From Scolanthus callimorphus (lineage: Eukaryota > Cnidaria > Anthozoa > Actiniaria > Edwardsiidae), in the NCBI GenBank assembly GCA_033964015.1, contig CM066923.1, forward strand, positions 10,033,978 through 10,097,977: a stretch of 64,000 nucleotides of DNA, given 5' to 3'. Numbering within the stretch: position 1 is the first letter of the stretch; each line of letters begins with the position of its first letter. The notes below the pieces were generated by a model. The model ran no database searches and was not told where the DNA came from. It was given only the letters and a program-made list of their open reading frames with translations. Below are positions 34,376 to 47,062 of this stretch, one piece after another. The translations under genes were made by a program, and so were the position numbers.

Positions 34376-36560
34376 CAAGATTATCAGCATCATAGCAGAG
34401 AGCTCTCCAGACTACCAGCAACACCACAGGGTGTCCTCCAGATTATTGGCCATACCACAGGAAGCCCTCCAGACTATAAGCCACTCGACAGGAAGCCCTC
34501 AAGATTATCAGCATCATAGCAGAGAGCCCTCCAGACTACCAGCCACACCACAGGGTGTCCTCCAGATTATTGGCCATACCACAGGAAGCCCTCCAGACTA
34601 TAAGCCACTCGACAGCAAGCCCTCAAGATTATCAGCATCATAGCAGAGAGCCCTCCAGACTACCAGCCACACCACAGGGTGTCCTCCAGATTATTGGCCA
34701 TACCACAGGAAGCCCTCCAGACTATAAGCCACTCGACAGGAAGCCCTCAAGATTATCAGCATCATAGCAGAGAGCCCTCCAGACTACCAGCAACACCACA
34801 GGGTGTCCTCCAGATTATTGGCCATACCACAGGAAGCCCTCCAGACTATAAGCCACTCGACAGGAAGCCCTCAAGATTATCAGCATCATAGCAGAGAGCC
34901 CTCCAGACTACCAGCCACACCACAGGGTGTCCTCCAGATTATTGGCCATACCACAGGAAGCCTCCAGACTATAAGCCACTCGACAGGAAGCCCTCAAGAT
35001 TATCAGCATCATAGCAGAGAGCCCTCCAGACTACCAGCCACACCACAGGGTGTCCTCCAGATTATTGGCCATACCACAGGAAGCCCTCCAGACTACCAGC
35101 CACACCACAGGGTGTCCTCCAGATTATTGGCCATACCACAGGAAGCCCTCCAGACTATAAGCCACTCGACAGGAAGCCCTCTGACTATAAGCCACTCAAC
35201 AGGGTGCCCTCCAGACTATCGGCCACGCTACAGGGAGACCACCAGCCTATCAGCCACTCCACCGGGTGCCCTACAGACTATCAGTCACTCCTCCAGGTGC
35301 CCTCCAGACTATCAGCCATACCACAGGGAGCCCTCCAGACTATCGGCTATTCCACAGGGAGCCTCCAGACTATCAACCACTCCACAGGGAGCCCTCTAGA
35401 CTATCAGCCACTCCACAGGGAGCCCTCCAGACTATCAGCCACTCCACAGGGAGCCCTCCAGACTACCGACCACTCCACAGGGAGCCCTTCAGACTATCAG
35501 CTATACCACAGGGAGCCCTCCAGACTATCAGCCACTCCACAGGGAGCCTTACAGACTATCAGCCACTCCACAGGGAGCCCTCCAGACTATCAGCCACTCC
35601 ACAAGGACCCTCCAGACTATCAGCCACTCCACAAGGAACCCTCCAGACTATTGGCCATACCACAGGAAGCCCTCCAGACTATTGGCTATTCCACAGGGAG
35701 CCTCCGGACTATCCACACCACAGGGTGCCCTCCATACTATCAGCCACTTCACCGAGTGCCCTCCAGATTATCAGCCATTCCACAAGGAGCCCTCCAGACT
35801 ATCAGCCACTCCACAGGGAGCCCTACAGACCATCAGCCACTCCACAGGGAGCCCTCCAGACTACCGACCACTCCACAGGGAGCCCTCCATACTATCAGCA
35901 ACTCCACAGGGAGCCCTCCATACTATCAGCCACCCCACAGGGAGCCCTCCATACTATCAGCCACCCCACAGGGAGCCCTCCATACTATCAGCCACCCCAC
36001 AGGGAGCCCTCCATACTATCAGCCACTTCACAGGGAGCCCTCCATACTATCAGCCACTTCACAGGGAGCCCTCCATACTATCAGCCACCCCACAGGGAGC
36101 CCTCCATACTATCAGCCACTTCACAGGGAGCCCTCTATACTATCGGCCACTTCACAGGGAGCCCTCTAGAGTATCAGCCACTCCACAGGGAGCCCTACAG
36201 ACTATCAGCCACTCCACAGGGAGCCCTCCAGACTATCAGCCATTCCACATCCAGACTATCAGCCACTCCACAGGGAGCCCTCCAGACTACCGACCACTCC
36301 ACAGGGAGCCCTCCATACTATCATCCACCCCTCAGGGAGCCCTCCAGACTATCAGCCACTTCACAGGGAGCCCTCCAGACTATCAGCCACTTCACAGGGA
36401 GCCCTCCAGACTATCAGCCATTCCACAAGGAGCCCTCCAGAGTATCAGCCACTCCACAGGGAGCCCTACAGACTATCAGCCACTCCACAGGGAGCCCTCC
36501 AGACTATCAGCCATTCCACATCCAGACTATCAGCCACTCCACAGGGAGCTTTCCACACTA
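34376..36560. repeat. 31-bp minisatellite, continued, monomeric part
   Basis: The array resumes after the LINE. Up to about 35170 it keeps the 124-bp order, then changes to simple 31-bp monomers (CCCTCCAGACTATCAGCCAC plus TCCACAGGGAG) with CCATACTATCAGCC variants. As the monomer has no stop in the forward frames, open frames of up to 451 codons run through it with a 31-residue period. No start region, splice structure or conservation argues for a real protein. Confidence 0.93.
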
Positions 36561-36929
36561 TGGGAAATATTACAGGGAAATCACAGTAGGACCTCAGGCC
36601 AGAAACCAGATCTTTAAGTAACGAAGTGAAGTTATAATAATTATGTGCTGTCCCATGCAGAAGCACCTGGACAACATCATTCTACCATTTTACCTTCTGA
36701 TTTGAGAAACTTTTGACTACATACATATGGAAAGTGACACTAAAATTGCAAAAAATCACTAAAAAAATCTATATGAACATAAGGAATTAGGCAAATTCAA
36801 ATGTATAATTTAATTTTGGTCATATTCATTGCCATCCAGATTCTTTTGCATGATGGAGCAGCACAAATGAAAAAGCTCTACTCTGCTGATAGATGCATAT
36901 AGATGCTGACCCCCCTGTTGAGGACCCCT

Positions 36930-37110
36930 GCATCACCTACCCACCCTGGATATTTAGGTTGGCCCCACCCACCCTGGAATTCCAGTCAAGTTCTTTGTTA
37001 CCACTCTGGAATTCATGCTTGCCCTTCCCTGGAATTTCATCTTTTCAGAAAACCCATCCTAGAATTTTGCTCCTACCATAGTGCACCCACCCTGGAATTT
37101 CATGCTGCTC
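36930..37110. repeat. CACCCTGGAATTCCA repeats
   Basis: Five to six degenerate copies of CCACCCTGGAATTTCA. They are related to the motif at 13633-13930 and 26638-27762. Confidence 0.7.
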
Positions 37111-37149
37111 TGGGGGTACTCACCTTGAAAAAAGTAATGTCAAGAGGGG

Positions 37150-38200
37150 GTGGGCAGATTTGAAATCCTACTGCCCAATCCATGTCAAGAGAAAGAGTGA
37201 GGGGAGTGGTGCAGATTTTAAATGCTACTGCCAAGAGCCCATTAACAGGAGTCCCTCCATCAGCTATTCCATTAGGTCTAACCATATGCACAAGAGTAGA
37301 GGAGGCTATTTTTAGACTGTGGATGCTGAATTTAAATGGCAAATTGTTACTTTAAAAGCGAGAATGTTGGGTTCAATGTGTGCAGTTTGATGGCAGCAAT
37401 AATTAAGCCATATGTCATTTTTTTGGAGAAAGGGCACATACTTTGTAAATGTGTATGACAACTGATTCTCATGGGATTCAAAATCTACAATCTAACAAAT
37501 AGATTTCATCTTCTCCTGTGCTTTGCTTAGGTGATCGAGGCTGATCCTGTTGATGGGTTCATGTGCCTTGATCATAATACCTTGTAGGGGTTAAAATCAG
37601 GTTTCTGGCACTTTTAGTGGGTAGACTTAAAAACTTGCAATTTTTTTCCAGATAGGTACCTCTTAGGGGTCGGTTCTAGCAAACCAAGCAGCAATGAGTT
37701 TATCAATATCACATTTGTTGGCACCTTTTAGGGGTAAAAATCAAAGTTCCCGAGGAGCATCCCTGCCCCCAAAATAGGGGAGTCCCCTGGAATAAAACTA
37801 TCAAGTTGCTGGGTGACAGGTTTTGACAATTTTATTGAACACTTTATTATGGTATTTTTTAGCTAGCTTTAGTTACCTATCAGCAGAGCTAGAGCCATTA
37901 TTTTGTTTCCTCTTCTTTGCTCCTGTTTCTATGGTTGAGCCAGATCTTAATTGTTTCTACTTTTTGGAATTGTTTCCGGTAAAGGAAAACTTGGGAATGG
38001 TCTAAGGCAAAGTCAAGAAGGACCTTATACTGGACTTTTTGTGCTTTGGAGAACTATATTATTCCATGGTAGCTAAGGACAAACTAAAATTTCCAGGGAG
38101 GGTGGCTGAAACTCAGTAGAAGTTTGGAATTGGCCAATTGAAGAGAATTGGGATGTTGAGAAGATAAGATTTTACTCAACCACTGAATACAGGATGCAAT
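37150..38200. other. non-coding, repeat-like stretch
   Basis: No gene was recognised. 37560-37790 (GGGTAAAAATC, CCAGATAGGTACCT) is similar to 57630-57740, so both are copies of one dispersed repeat. Confidence 0.5.
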
Positions 38201-38204
38201 TAAT

Positions 38205-40107
38205 TGTGTGGTTCCAGAAAATATCCATCTTCCCCCTCCACCCCACAAGGAAAGGATCAGAAATTCTGAAGGGGTGGGGGTTAATTTACCTGATTTTTCC
38301 TTACAAATACTGTATTTTTCATGGAAATTCTAGATATATGTGACCCAGCAGGCGAAAACGTACTTAACGGTTTTCCGTTAAACAACGAAATTGAACGGTT
38401 AGAAACGATTGCAAAACGTTTATGATGAACGTTGAAACGTTTTCATAACGTTTAGAACGAAAAGTCTTAACGTTAAAACGTTTTTTAAGCATCTTAAACG
38501 ATATCAAAAACGTTTGAACGGTGCAATGAAAATTTGAACGAACTGGAAAAACGCCTTAACGTTCTTGAAAATCTGTGAACGATCTGAGAAAACGTTTGAA
38601 CGATCTTGAGAAACGTTTGAACGCTCTTAAGAACGTTGACGAACTATGGCTGTACGGCTTATCTTATACCAATGATTACTTTGGTTAAACTCAATCCTTG
38701 CAATGAGTCAAAGCCTGTTTACCATGAAGCATTTGTACAAAACGAAATCGCAAGTATTTTTTCCCTTTAGCAATACGAATGTAGTTTTCCATTATGATTA
38801 TTTGATGATAATCACGCTACGAGATTATAACCTATTAAAGTTAATTACCCTGTGAGACGATGTCTGTCAGTATAAAACATCAAAACAAGTGTGTTTATAG
38901 TCGCGTGTCGGATTCCGCGTGTCATGCATTCGCGTAGCTCTTTTGATTTTCACCAGAGTTTTTCCGTGGGCGAATAATTCCGAGTGTTTTGTTTAATAGG
39001 CCTCGGGCATACGTCGAATGTACGTTTTACAAAGCTCTTTAAATACATTTTCAAAGTCGATGTTGACAACGCGTCTGCCACGCGCACTTTGGTAAATGAA
39101 TAAATGATCTACGCGGAAATGTTTGAACGGCTTGCAAGAAAAAGTAAACAAACTCACCTGACACGAGATCACGCACTCATCTCCGCAACGCCGGGAAAAG
39201 GTATTGACTGGAGTGTAAAATCTTTCATCTGATTCTAATCTTTGATATTATCTTTGCAAATGCTTTTTTGGATTTCCCTTGCAGGAATTAGCAATTTTAA
39301 AACAATCATAACTGAGTAGTTTGACCCGCTCCGTGTTGAACATGGTTGCATTTGTCGATCCAACAAGCGAAGGTCACGCTAATTACAAATTCAGAATGCA
39401 AAAATGTCTCACTTTCTTTTGTTTTCTTCTTTTGTCGCTCTTTTCTTCCCTGGGAATCTTTTGTTTAAAACGACTACAAGTAATTTACATCAAACTAACA
39501 AAACCTATAAAAATTCACAATTAGCTTTGCCTTTTATCGCGCGCTGACATTTGCCTCGCCAATTTTCGCGTGCTTCAAATAAATACAACGCAGTGAGTTT
39601 GGCGCTTTAAATAGAAAGCGTTGTCTTGCTCCGAGAGCTCGGCTGACGATTCGGATGATACGATTTCAAGGTAGAAAACACTGAACGATCTTTGAAAACA
39701 TAAAACGATTTGCCAAAACGTTTGAACGATTTGAGTTAACGTTCAAACGTTCTAAAAAATCTTTGAACGATTCATTAAAACGTTTAAACGTTTTGCAAAA
39801 TGTTTTAACGGTTTACAGATCGTTTGAACGATTTAGAAAACGCTTGAACGATCTGTGGAATCTGGCAAACGTTTTTCTAGAGTCATGAACGTTTTACCAG
39901 ATCGTTCAAACGGCCATAAACGATCACAAAACGTTTTGAAGATTAAACGTTTAAGCGTTAGGTACGTTTTCGCCTGCTGGGTCACATATATATATATATA
40001 TTTTTTTTTTTGGGGGGGGGGGGGGCCTTTTTAAGATAACCTTGTGTGTATGTGTGTGTGTGTGTGGGGGGGGGGGGGGGGATGGATATTTTCTGGATCC
40101 AAACATA
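38205..40107. mobile_element. MITE with TGTGTGGTTCCAGAAA ends, split by another element
   Basis: The left part (38205-38339) and right part (39986-40107) match the two ends of the intact MITE at 46736-46966. They include ACAAATACTGTATTTTTC and GGATGGATATTTTCTGG. The right part is rich in G and GT runs. Confidence 0.75.
38340..39985. mobile_element. 1.65-kb DNA transposon with AACGTTTGAACGATC-rich ends
   Basis: Perfect 24-bp terminal inverted repeats (38340-38363 and 39962-39985) begin GTGACCCAGCAGGCG. Inside each end, for about 280-300 bp, variants of AACGTTTGAACGATCTG recur densely in either orientation (38364-38645 and 39665-39960). The middle (38650-39660) has no transposase-like frame. 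Flanks are ATATAT on both sides, so the target duplication cannot be sized. It is a non-autonomous element; the short motifs may be transposase binding sites. Confidence 0.9.
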
Positions 40108-40167
40108 ACAATATTTTGTTGTTGCTGCACAGGAACATGAATGTAAATTAGTGAAGATGTAACAAAG

Positions 40168-40420
40168 TCCCACAAGGCCCAGAAGGCCCCAGCTGAAAAT
40201 GGTGCTCCAGACGTCAGAACCGGTAGGTGTGACAGTTTGCTGCACTCAGTACTGAGGCTCCTGAGAGGTTCCAAATTACTCATCAGACAGTATCTCCACA
40301 GCTCTCAAAGCTACAATTCTAGGGAACCAGGGCATTGTCATTCACATCTACCAGGTGTCTCGCATGATTGATGTTAGTCATGATGGTAGGTACAAATACA
40401 TGCAGTACATGACTGATCAC
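40168..40420. repeat. ~250-bp inverted duplicate, copy A
   Basis: Matches the reverse complement of about 42700-42955, best in TACTCATCAGACAGTATCTC and CAGCTCTCAAAGCTACAATT. Spacing is about 2.3 kb. Confidence 0.8.
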
Positions 40421-41507
40421 ACATTCTGATTAAGGTAGCATGCCAGTGCAATAGCAAATCAAAGCTGCATATTTGTGGACGGTGGGCAATAAAAATTATT
40501 CAGATACTTTTGAAACATTTAAGGCATCCTAATATGATCTAAGTCCTTGGCGGGTTTGGATGAGAAGCTCTGCTACTAAAATATATTAGGTTTTGCTGTT
40601 TGTGGTTGATATCAATTGGAAAATCTAAAACATGTTTAGAGAAATTGGGTGAAAAATGCAAATTGTTAAGGTTTAGTACCACACTCTGTACATAAATAAG
40701 TTTAACAGTAACCCAAGAAAATAAAATTAAACTGATGTGAATTAAAATGGTATCTTACGAGAGGTGCATGGTCACACAACTTGATACTTAAAATAGACCA
40801 GGTGAAGCTCTAATGTGCAATGCTAAATCATAATCTCCAGGGCAATAAAATACAAAAATAAGCAGATACAAATAAAGATAAACAAGTACAGGTCTAAGCT
40901 GCCCAAGACCAGGATATAGTTTCTGTTCCAGAATATTGGCTTTTTGTTCCAAATCAATCTCTCCGGATGTGAAATTTTCTAAGATTTAATTAATGAAAAG
41001 GACTGCAGACTTATAATATAATTTGGTTCAATATGTTACGGGAACAATTTTCCAGAAGTTGATATTGCAACAACAATAAAAAAAATTGTAATATTTTTCC
41101 CATCACAGACATTGTTTTTGGAATTATATATTTTTGTTAAATCACAGACATTTTACAAATAAAATAAGATACAGCTCAACAAGTTAATGTTATTCAGATT
41201 GAATGAAATATTTCCATGAGCATTTGACTTTCATTAAACTAAATAACTGACAAAATAATAGCCGATGTGATTCCAGAAAAGACCCATACCTCTAGCATGG
41301 AAGGAATTCTTTTCAATTCTATTGTTCCATACATCATTATTTTTTTTCACTGGAAATTCTAGGGTTTGGTTTATTTGGTAATCCTCTGATGGGGTATTGG
41401 TCACTTTTGGAATTACACAATAAAAAGATAACATCCTAAGATTGAAAACAATTTTCTCATTTTGATGTATCATAATTAGAGTATGCATGATTCTGCCTCC
41501 TGCAACA

Positions 41508-41866
41508 ACAGGGTTCCCACATTCTTAGGCTTTTAAAATTCCAGGACTTTCAAGGTCTTTTTCAAGGACGTTTAAAAAAATTGAATGACCTTTCATTAAT
41601 GAAACATGCGGATTTTTGCACATTATGAGTATCCGCCGCTTCAAAGATAGCACGTTGATAGTTTTTATTCAGGTTCCTACATATATATTTTTCATTTTCC
41701 AATATTCACCCTCAACATCTTGCAAATTTTTTCTTCAGGAAAATATTTCCATGACTTTTAATGACTCTGATAGGTTTTGTACAAATGTCATGACTTTCCA
41801 GTCCTGGAAAGAGCATTTCTAAAATCCATGACTTTTCAGGTTTTCAAGGACCCATGGGTACCCTGT
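41508..41866. mobile_element. MITE with ACAGGGTTCCCAC ends
   Basis: ACAGGGTTCCCAC at the left and GGGTACCCTGT at the right are inverted. Sub-ends are full of CCAGGACTTTCAAGG/CATGACTTT motifs. A second copy is at 58132-59007. Confidence 0.8.
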
Positions 41867-42662
41867 AAAACAGCCAAAAGGGCACTGAAAATGTTAGCCT
41901 TAAAAATCTTTATAATATACTTAAAACTATAAAATATTAACATTAAAAAAAGTATTCAAGGAATTTGGCTTAGGAGTGTTAAATTAATTCAGATGCAGGC
42001 AAACTACTGTGTGATTCCAGAAAAAAATTGTTCTCCACAAGCAAGCTAATAACTGATATATTTACCAAAGGACACTGCCTTTTGGAATTTTTGAAAAGCA
42101 AAATAATAATACATTGGTTTGTATTGAAAGCACATTGTTTTCAGTACTCAAAAGCTCTAAACCAATTCAGATTAGTACTTAGGTCTTAACCACTGTATGC
42201 ATTGCTATGCAACCTCAAAATTCATTGTTGTGATGGGCGATTTGCAACTGATTTGATTGTCAAATCAACCAAAATGGTTCTAAGCTATCCTTTTATTCCT
42301 TGCCTGGAATGTTTAACTTTCTGGTTCCAGAAAATGAACATTACAGTTTTCTTGCATAAAATTGGCAATCGCAACAGTGAATTTTGAGGTCGTGTAGCAA
42401 TGCATACGGTGGTAAATCTAGAATTTAATTTGATTGTTCTGGAATTACACAGCGGGCTACAAAATAACAATTTTTGGTATACCAACAGAAATAATAAGTT
42501 AATATCGGGTGGAGTAAAAGCAAGTATATTACTACAGAGATGTGTGGATTGGCATTCGTAATTAGCAGAGTCTGGACCTTCAAGCCCTAATTGTGGGGAA
42601 GTTAGGATGTCTGTTTCAAAAGTGAATAATCCCACAGGGGGTGGAAAATATGGCATGGTTTG
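41867..42662. other. decayed MITE sequence, no gene
   Basis: TGTGTGATTCCAGAAAAA at about 42010 and TCTGGAATTACACA at about 42440 look like ends of an old relative of the 46736-46966 MITE. Another such pair is at 41268-41425. No gene is seen. Confidence 0.45.
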
Positions 42663-42699
42663 TTATTTCTGGCATGTTCCCTTAATGACCAGAAGTGTT

Positions 42700-42955
42700 A
42701 TCAGTTGTATGACATATGTACTGCATGTATTTGTATCTATCACCATGGTAACACAATCAGGTGAGACCACTGATGGGTGTGAGTGACAATGTCCTGGGGA
42801 CTTGCAATTGTAGCCTTGAGAGCTGAGGAGATACTGTCTGATGAGTAGTTTGGAGTTTGTGCAGGGGTCTTTGGTACTTACTGTAGTGAGCTGGCACACC
42901 ACTGGTGCTGACAGGAGCATCAAAAGTTGGGGTCTGAAGGGCTTGTGGGATTTTT
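42700..42955. repeat. ~250-bp inverted duplicate, copy B
   Basis: Partner of 40168-40420. It contains the exon-like segment 42882-42933. Confidence 0.8.
42882..42933 (-). other. exon-like segment of unknown minus-strand gene
   Basis: Acceptor AAGCCCTTCAG and donor ACA/GTAAGTA frame 52 nt. It has no stop in two frames. It could follow the segment 45243-45286 in phase 2. Confidence 0.25.
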
Positions 42956-43164
42956 TTGTTAATGTCAAAAGGTACTTACAGGGATTCTAGAATTGGAATA
43001 AACAACACAATAAATAACACTACACTTCAACACTTATTGTTCTGTTTTATTTCTAAATCATATTTTCTTCTCAACACTCAAAATATTAAAACTGCTCTTA
43101 CAAGTTCTACCATTATATTATTATATGTGTAGATCAGCAGCCATAGGGGATGCTGTTACATTTT

Positions 43165-44236
43165 CCCTTGAACTTCAATGGTCTGTATCTCATGCGGAAA
43201 ATGCACAGAATGGAAAGCCACTTTGCAAGTTAACACGCTGTGGATTGTTCTTTGTGTCAACACATTTTTGTTTACAATTGATGCTTCCATGTAATGGCAA
43301 CCCTCCAAAAATTTTAAGTTGCAAAATTCACCCAGACAAAGAGAAATTTCGGCAAAACCCTCTTAACACCAGGAGGTTAGGCTAGCTATAAACATTACAT
43401 GGACAAAATTTATAGTTCCCTGCTAGCAGAGGCCTCTTTTCTCTGCATTTCGCTGACTGTGAAATGCAGAGAAAAGAGACCTCTGCTATAACAGGGAAAT
43501 TTATAGTTAAAGTGTCATCACATTTTTAAAATACAATGTGGTCAATTGTTTTCGTTAAAAAATAGAATTTTCTATAAGCCTTGTTGCTTGATTCTCAAAC
43601 TATGCATAAAAGCTGATAAAGATACATTTTTTAGTTCCGCATTTTCTTCAAGCACAGAAAATTTAAGAGCTACTGCTTATTCCGATCACGATCAATCTGA
43701 AAACTTTTGAAAGTCTATTATTTTTGCTCACGCCAAACTCAAACAACTACCTGCATTTTAATTCCTAGTTTAAAAAATCAGAGATAAATTGTTATGTAAA
43801 TCTCCCAAAAGAGAGTTCAATTGTTTCTTACCTTGGGGTATTTTTTAGAAACATAATTAAAGCATACTGGTAATAAAATTTAAGCTTGAAGTGGTGTTTT
43901 GCTTGACTTGAAGTGGGCAGTTTTTGCTTTGTTTCCCATTTAGGTGTGTATCTTTTTTTAAAATGACACTTTTCTTGAAACTTTGTCCATGTAATGCTTA
44001 TGGCCTAACATCTTGGCATTAAGAGGGTTTTGCCGGAATTTCTCTTTGGGTGAATCATATATGGGTGAATTTTGTAACTTAAATTTTTGGATGGTTGCCA
44101 TTACGTTGCCATGGAAGCATCAATCTAAACAAAAAATGTGTAGACACAAAGAACAATCCATAGCATGTTAACTTGTTAAGTGGTTTTCCGTTCTGTGCAT
44201 TTCCACATGAGATACGGACCATTAAAGTTCAAGGGG
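43165..44236. mobile_element. 1.07-kb foldback element
   Basis: Arms of about 250 bp (43165-43410 and 43978-44236) are inverted copies, e.g. GGCAAAACCCTCTTAA with TTAAGAGGGTTTTGCC. Between them at 43409-43509 is a tight hairpin (TCTCTGCATTTC with GAAATGCAGAGA). A third, partial copy of the outer end is at about 44895-44940. No coding capacity was recognised. Confidence 0.88.
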
Positions 44237-44408
44237 CGAGGACATGAACTGTCATGAGCCACATTTAAGGCCCATCATCAACTGGGAGCCTTTGCGCCCC
44301 GTTTTCTTTTGTTTTCAAATTGATCTATTGTTTTTGGCTGCTCTGACTGGCTAAGACCCGTCCACACTAACGCGGTTTTGTTTGAATCCGTATACTTTTT
44401 GATGTGGT

Positions 44409-44678
44409 TAGGCCTTCCGTCCACACTAACACGCTGATCGTTTTCATCGAATCCGTATCAGTTTGAAAACGCTCTCGAAAGTGAATCAAAACGAATCTGT
44501 ATACATATTGGTTTGTGGACGGTCGAATCTGGATAAAAACGAAAACGATGACGTCAACTCGACCACTAATTTCAGACTAATTTTTACACGCCAAATCAAA
44601 TAAAAACTGATCGCTTGTGAATCCGTATAAGTTTGAAAACGAATACATTTGAAAACGCGTTAGTGTGGACAGGGCCTA
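44409..44678. mobile_element. MITE with GTCCACACTAAC/GTTAGTGTGGAC ends
   Basis: TAGGCCTTCCGTCCACACTA at the left, TTAGTGTGGACAGGGCCTA at the right. The same family is present at 61509-62203 and, partly, at 49080-49210. Confidence 0.88.
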
Positions 44679-45242
44679 ATACTCGGTTAATGATAGGCCT
44701 GCTCAGAAGGTAACAATCTATTTCCTGTAGAAAAGCACAAACACAATCAAGGAGACGCAGGAGAAAGCCCAGCTCATTTTCTAGAAACAATCAGTGGCCA
44801 TAAATTTCACAATAATTCACATGCAGAGTATCATGCTTGGAGGAAAGTATGTGGTATTTAAAAGGGAACCCGACAGTGCAATTTTTACGTGTTTACATTC
44901 CGCATGAGATACACCATTAAAGTTCAAGGGGTGAGAACATGAAAACTGTCATGAGCCTCTTGAAATGGCAAAATATCGACTGGGAGAAATACTGTAATAT
45001 GCAAAGCAGTTGTCTTGATTTTTTCCTGTGAGATGGAGTGAAAAATCTTGAGACTCGTGGCAAAACCAGGAGAGTTGACATCCCTGAATTCTGCTAGGTA
45101 ATTAGCCAATTTGTGACTTGAACATGGTTTGCTAGCTTTCATGGAAAAATGTTGCTTAATGGTACCACTGTAGCTCAAGACATTGTTAATAATATTTATG
45201 CAACTGGAGATCAAATTATGCTAAACTATTGCCAAATGATAC

Positions 45243-45286
45243 CTGGGATTCCTTTTCTCCACATTATGATACTCAACATGTGAATG
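45243..45286 (-). other. exon-like segment of unknown minus-strand gene
   Basis: Acceptor TTGTTTTTACAG and donor CCAG/GTATCA frame 44 nt reading HSHVEYHNVEKRNP in phase 0. This continues the phase of the segment 46012-46083. Confidence 0.4.
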
Positions 45287-46011
45287 CTGTAAAAACAACA
45301 TTTCCAGAAAATGTGCTGGAACTTGCTGTGGAGTCTCCTTGGTTCTGTTTGCACATTTCTATAGGAGGGCAAGGGAGGGTACTCCCCTATAGATATGGGG
45401 ATGATTGTCGGGAAAATTACTCACAACCCTAACAAGAGAAAGCAAACAGGGTGTGGTCCATATCAAATTAATTTACCCAAGAGATGGAAATTTGATTTGG
45501 TCATTTAATCGTAAGAGGACTAGCAAATAAGGATTACAAACTAGCTGCCATAGGCTATCATTAGACACTCTAAGGGATACAGTGTAGCAGACAACTATTT
45601 TGGATAGCTGACACCCCTAAAAGATAGCACTTGAAAGGCATCGGACAATCATCTCCATATTTTTAAGGGGTAATGGATTATCTAGTACCCTGTGGTAATA
45701 GATTATGTTTTGATGTACAGAGCTGGAAATTACTGCCGGTGATCAAACATTGTCCAATCAAAATCACAAATTGCGACCAAGTTTCAGATATGTCCGGCCA
45801 ATAGAGACAACCAAGAAAAGTCCTAAAGGGACATATGTCCGACAAGTAAGAAAAATTATTTCCAGCTCTGATGTAGAAGAGTACTTATATAGCCTGTGTA
45901 GAGCTGCTCTCCTCCCCTCATAAAAAAAATAGGAAAGGGAGACATCTGTGCTCTAACCATTGGTAATTTTGTTCAGAAATGTATTGGCATACCATATGCT
46001 GCATCTGTTAC

Positions 46012-46083
46012 CTCACTTGTTAAACTGTCTGAGACAACAACCAGGTTCTTGCCTTGTTTCCCCTTAAATGCTGTTGTTTGGTC
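46012..46083 (-). other. exon-like segment of unknown minus-strand gene
   Basis: Acceptor TTTTTGACACAACAG and donor GAG/GTAACA frame exactly 24 codons (DQTTAFKG...NLVVVSDSLTSE). The composition is protein-like and both splice sites are good. The family is unknown. Confidence 0.45.
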
Positions 46084-46735
46084 CTGTTGTGTCAAAAAGT
46101 AAAAAGAGAAAGTTGTAGGCAATAATGACAATGTACATACAAGAAACTTAAAGGGAGCCTGTCATGCAACTGTGCAGCTGTTCTGCGCATCTGGTAAATC
46201 AGAAAAGCATCGCCCCATAATGATGGCCAGCTAAGGCTTAAAACTTCAAAAACAAATTGTATAAATCTCAATATTTCTCGATCCATCAGACAATGTTTTA
46301 TAGCTTTGCATATTCTTAAACACGAGGTTCCAGTATAAAAGGGATAAGACCATCCACTTTCATGCTTGAATCAGCAAATTATAAATTCATATTTCAACAG
46401 AATAAAGTCAAGAATTTTCAGTCTCTGCAGCAAAAGTACTTTTTATAGGGCCCCCAACTAGTTTAAATAAAATTCTTTTTGAATAAATGGCAAGGTAAGC
46501 TCCTTGTAGAATACTGAATATTGGTTATTTGATGTTTACTAACATTTTCAGTTCACATTATTTTTGAATTTTGCGGTTCAGAATATTTTGATCCTTATGA
46601 ATACTAATTAGTCTTGCGCTCCTCACAAAAAGCTTTTACTGAGCCGACCAAACGTTAACCGGTAGTAATAAAAATTATTCTGCAGCAACTAAAAAGGTTA
46701 CAGTTTGGAAAGCAAATAGTTAAATAATTTTGAAT

Positions 46736-46966
46736 TGTGTGGTTCCAGAAATTATCCATACCCCCCCCCCCCCCCCCCCCCCTACGGAAGGGATTGGAAT
46801 TCCGGAGGGTGGGGGGGGGGGGGGGGGGGGGGGGGAGGGGGTCAATTTACCTTATCTTTTCCATACAAATACTGTATTTTTCTTTGGAAATTCCAGAGGG
46901 GTGGAGGGATCACTTTTCAACACCCTTCCGTGGAGGGGGTATGGATATTTTTTGGGACCACACATT
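46736..46966. mobile_element. MITE with TGTGTGGTTCCAGAAA ends and C/G tracts
   Basis: TGTGTGGTTCCAGAAATTAT at the left is mirrored by GGATATTTTTTGGGACCACA at the right. Long poly-C and poly-G runs (46759-46782 and 46809-46846) lie inside. The three overlapping open frames over these runs are not genes. Confidence 0.88.
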
Positions 46967-47062
46967 AATTCACCCCACAGAGATGTTGACCCTATGACAG
47001 CTGAGTGACATTCTGACAATCAAAGACCCCTAGGGCCGCTCCTTTTATACCGGAACCTTGTG

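Noticed and set aside
29466..35399. Dozens of 60-198-codon frames recurring every 124 bp
   Set aside because: Shadows of the 31/124-bp minisatellite.
46736..47008. Three open frames of 77-92 codons rich in Pro/Gly
   Set aside because: Produced by poly-C and poly-G tracts within a MITE.
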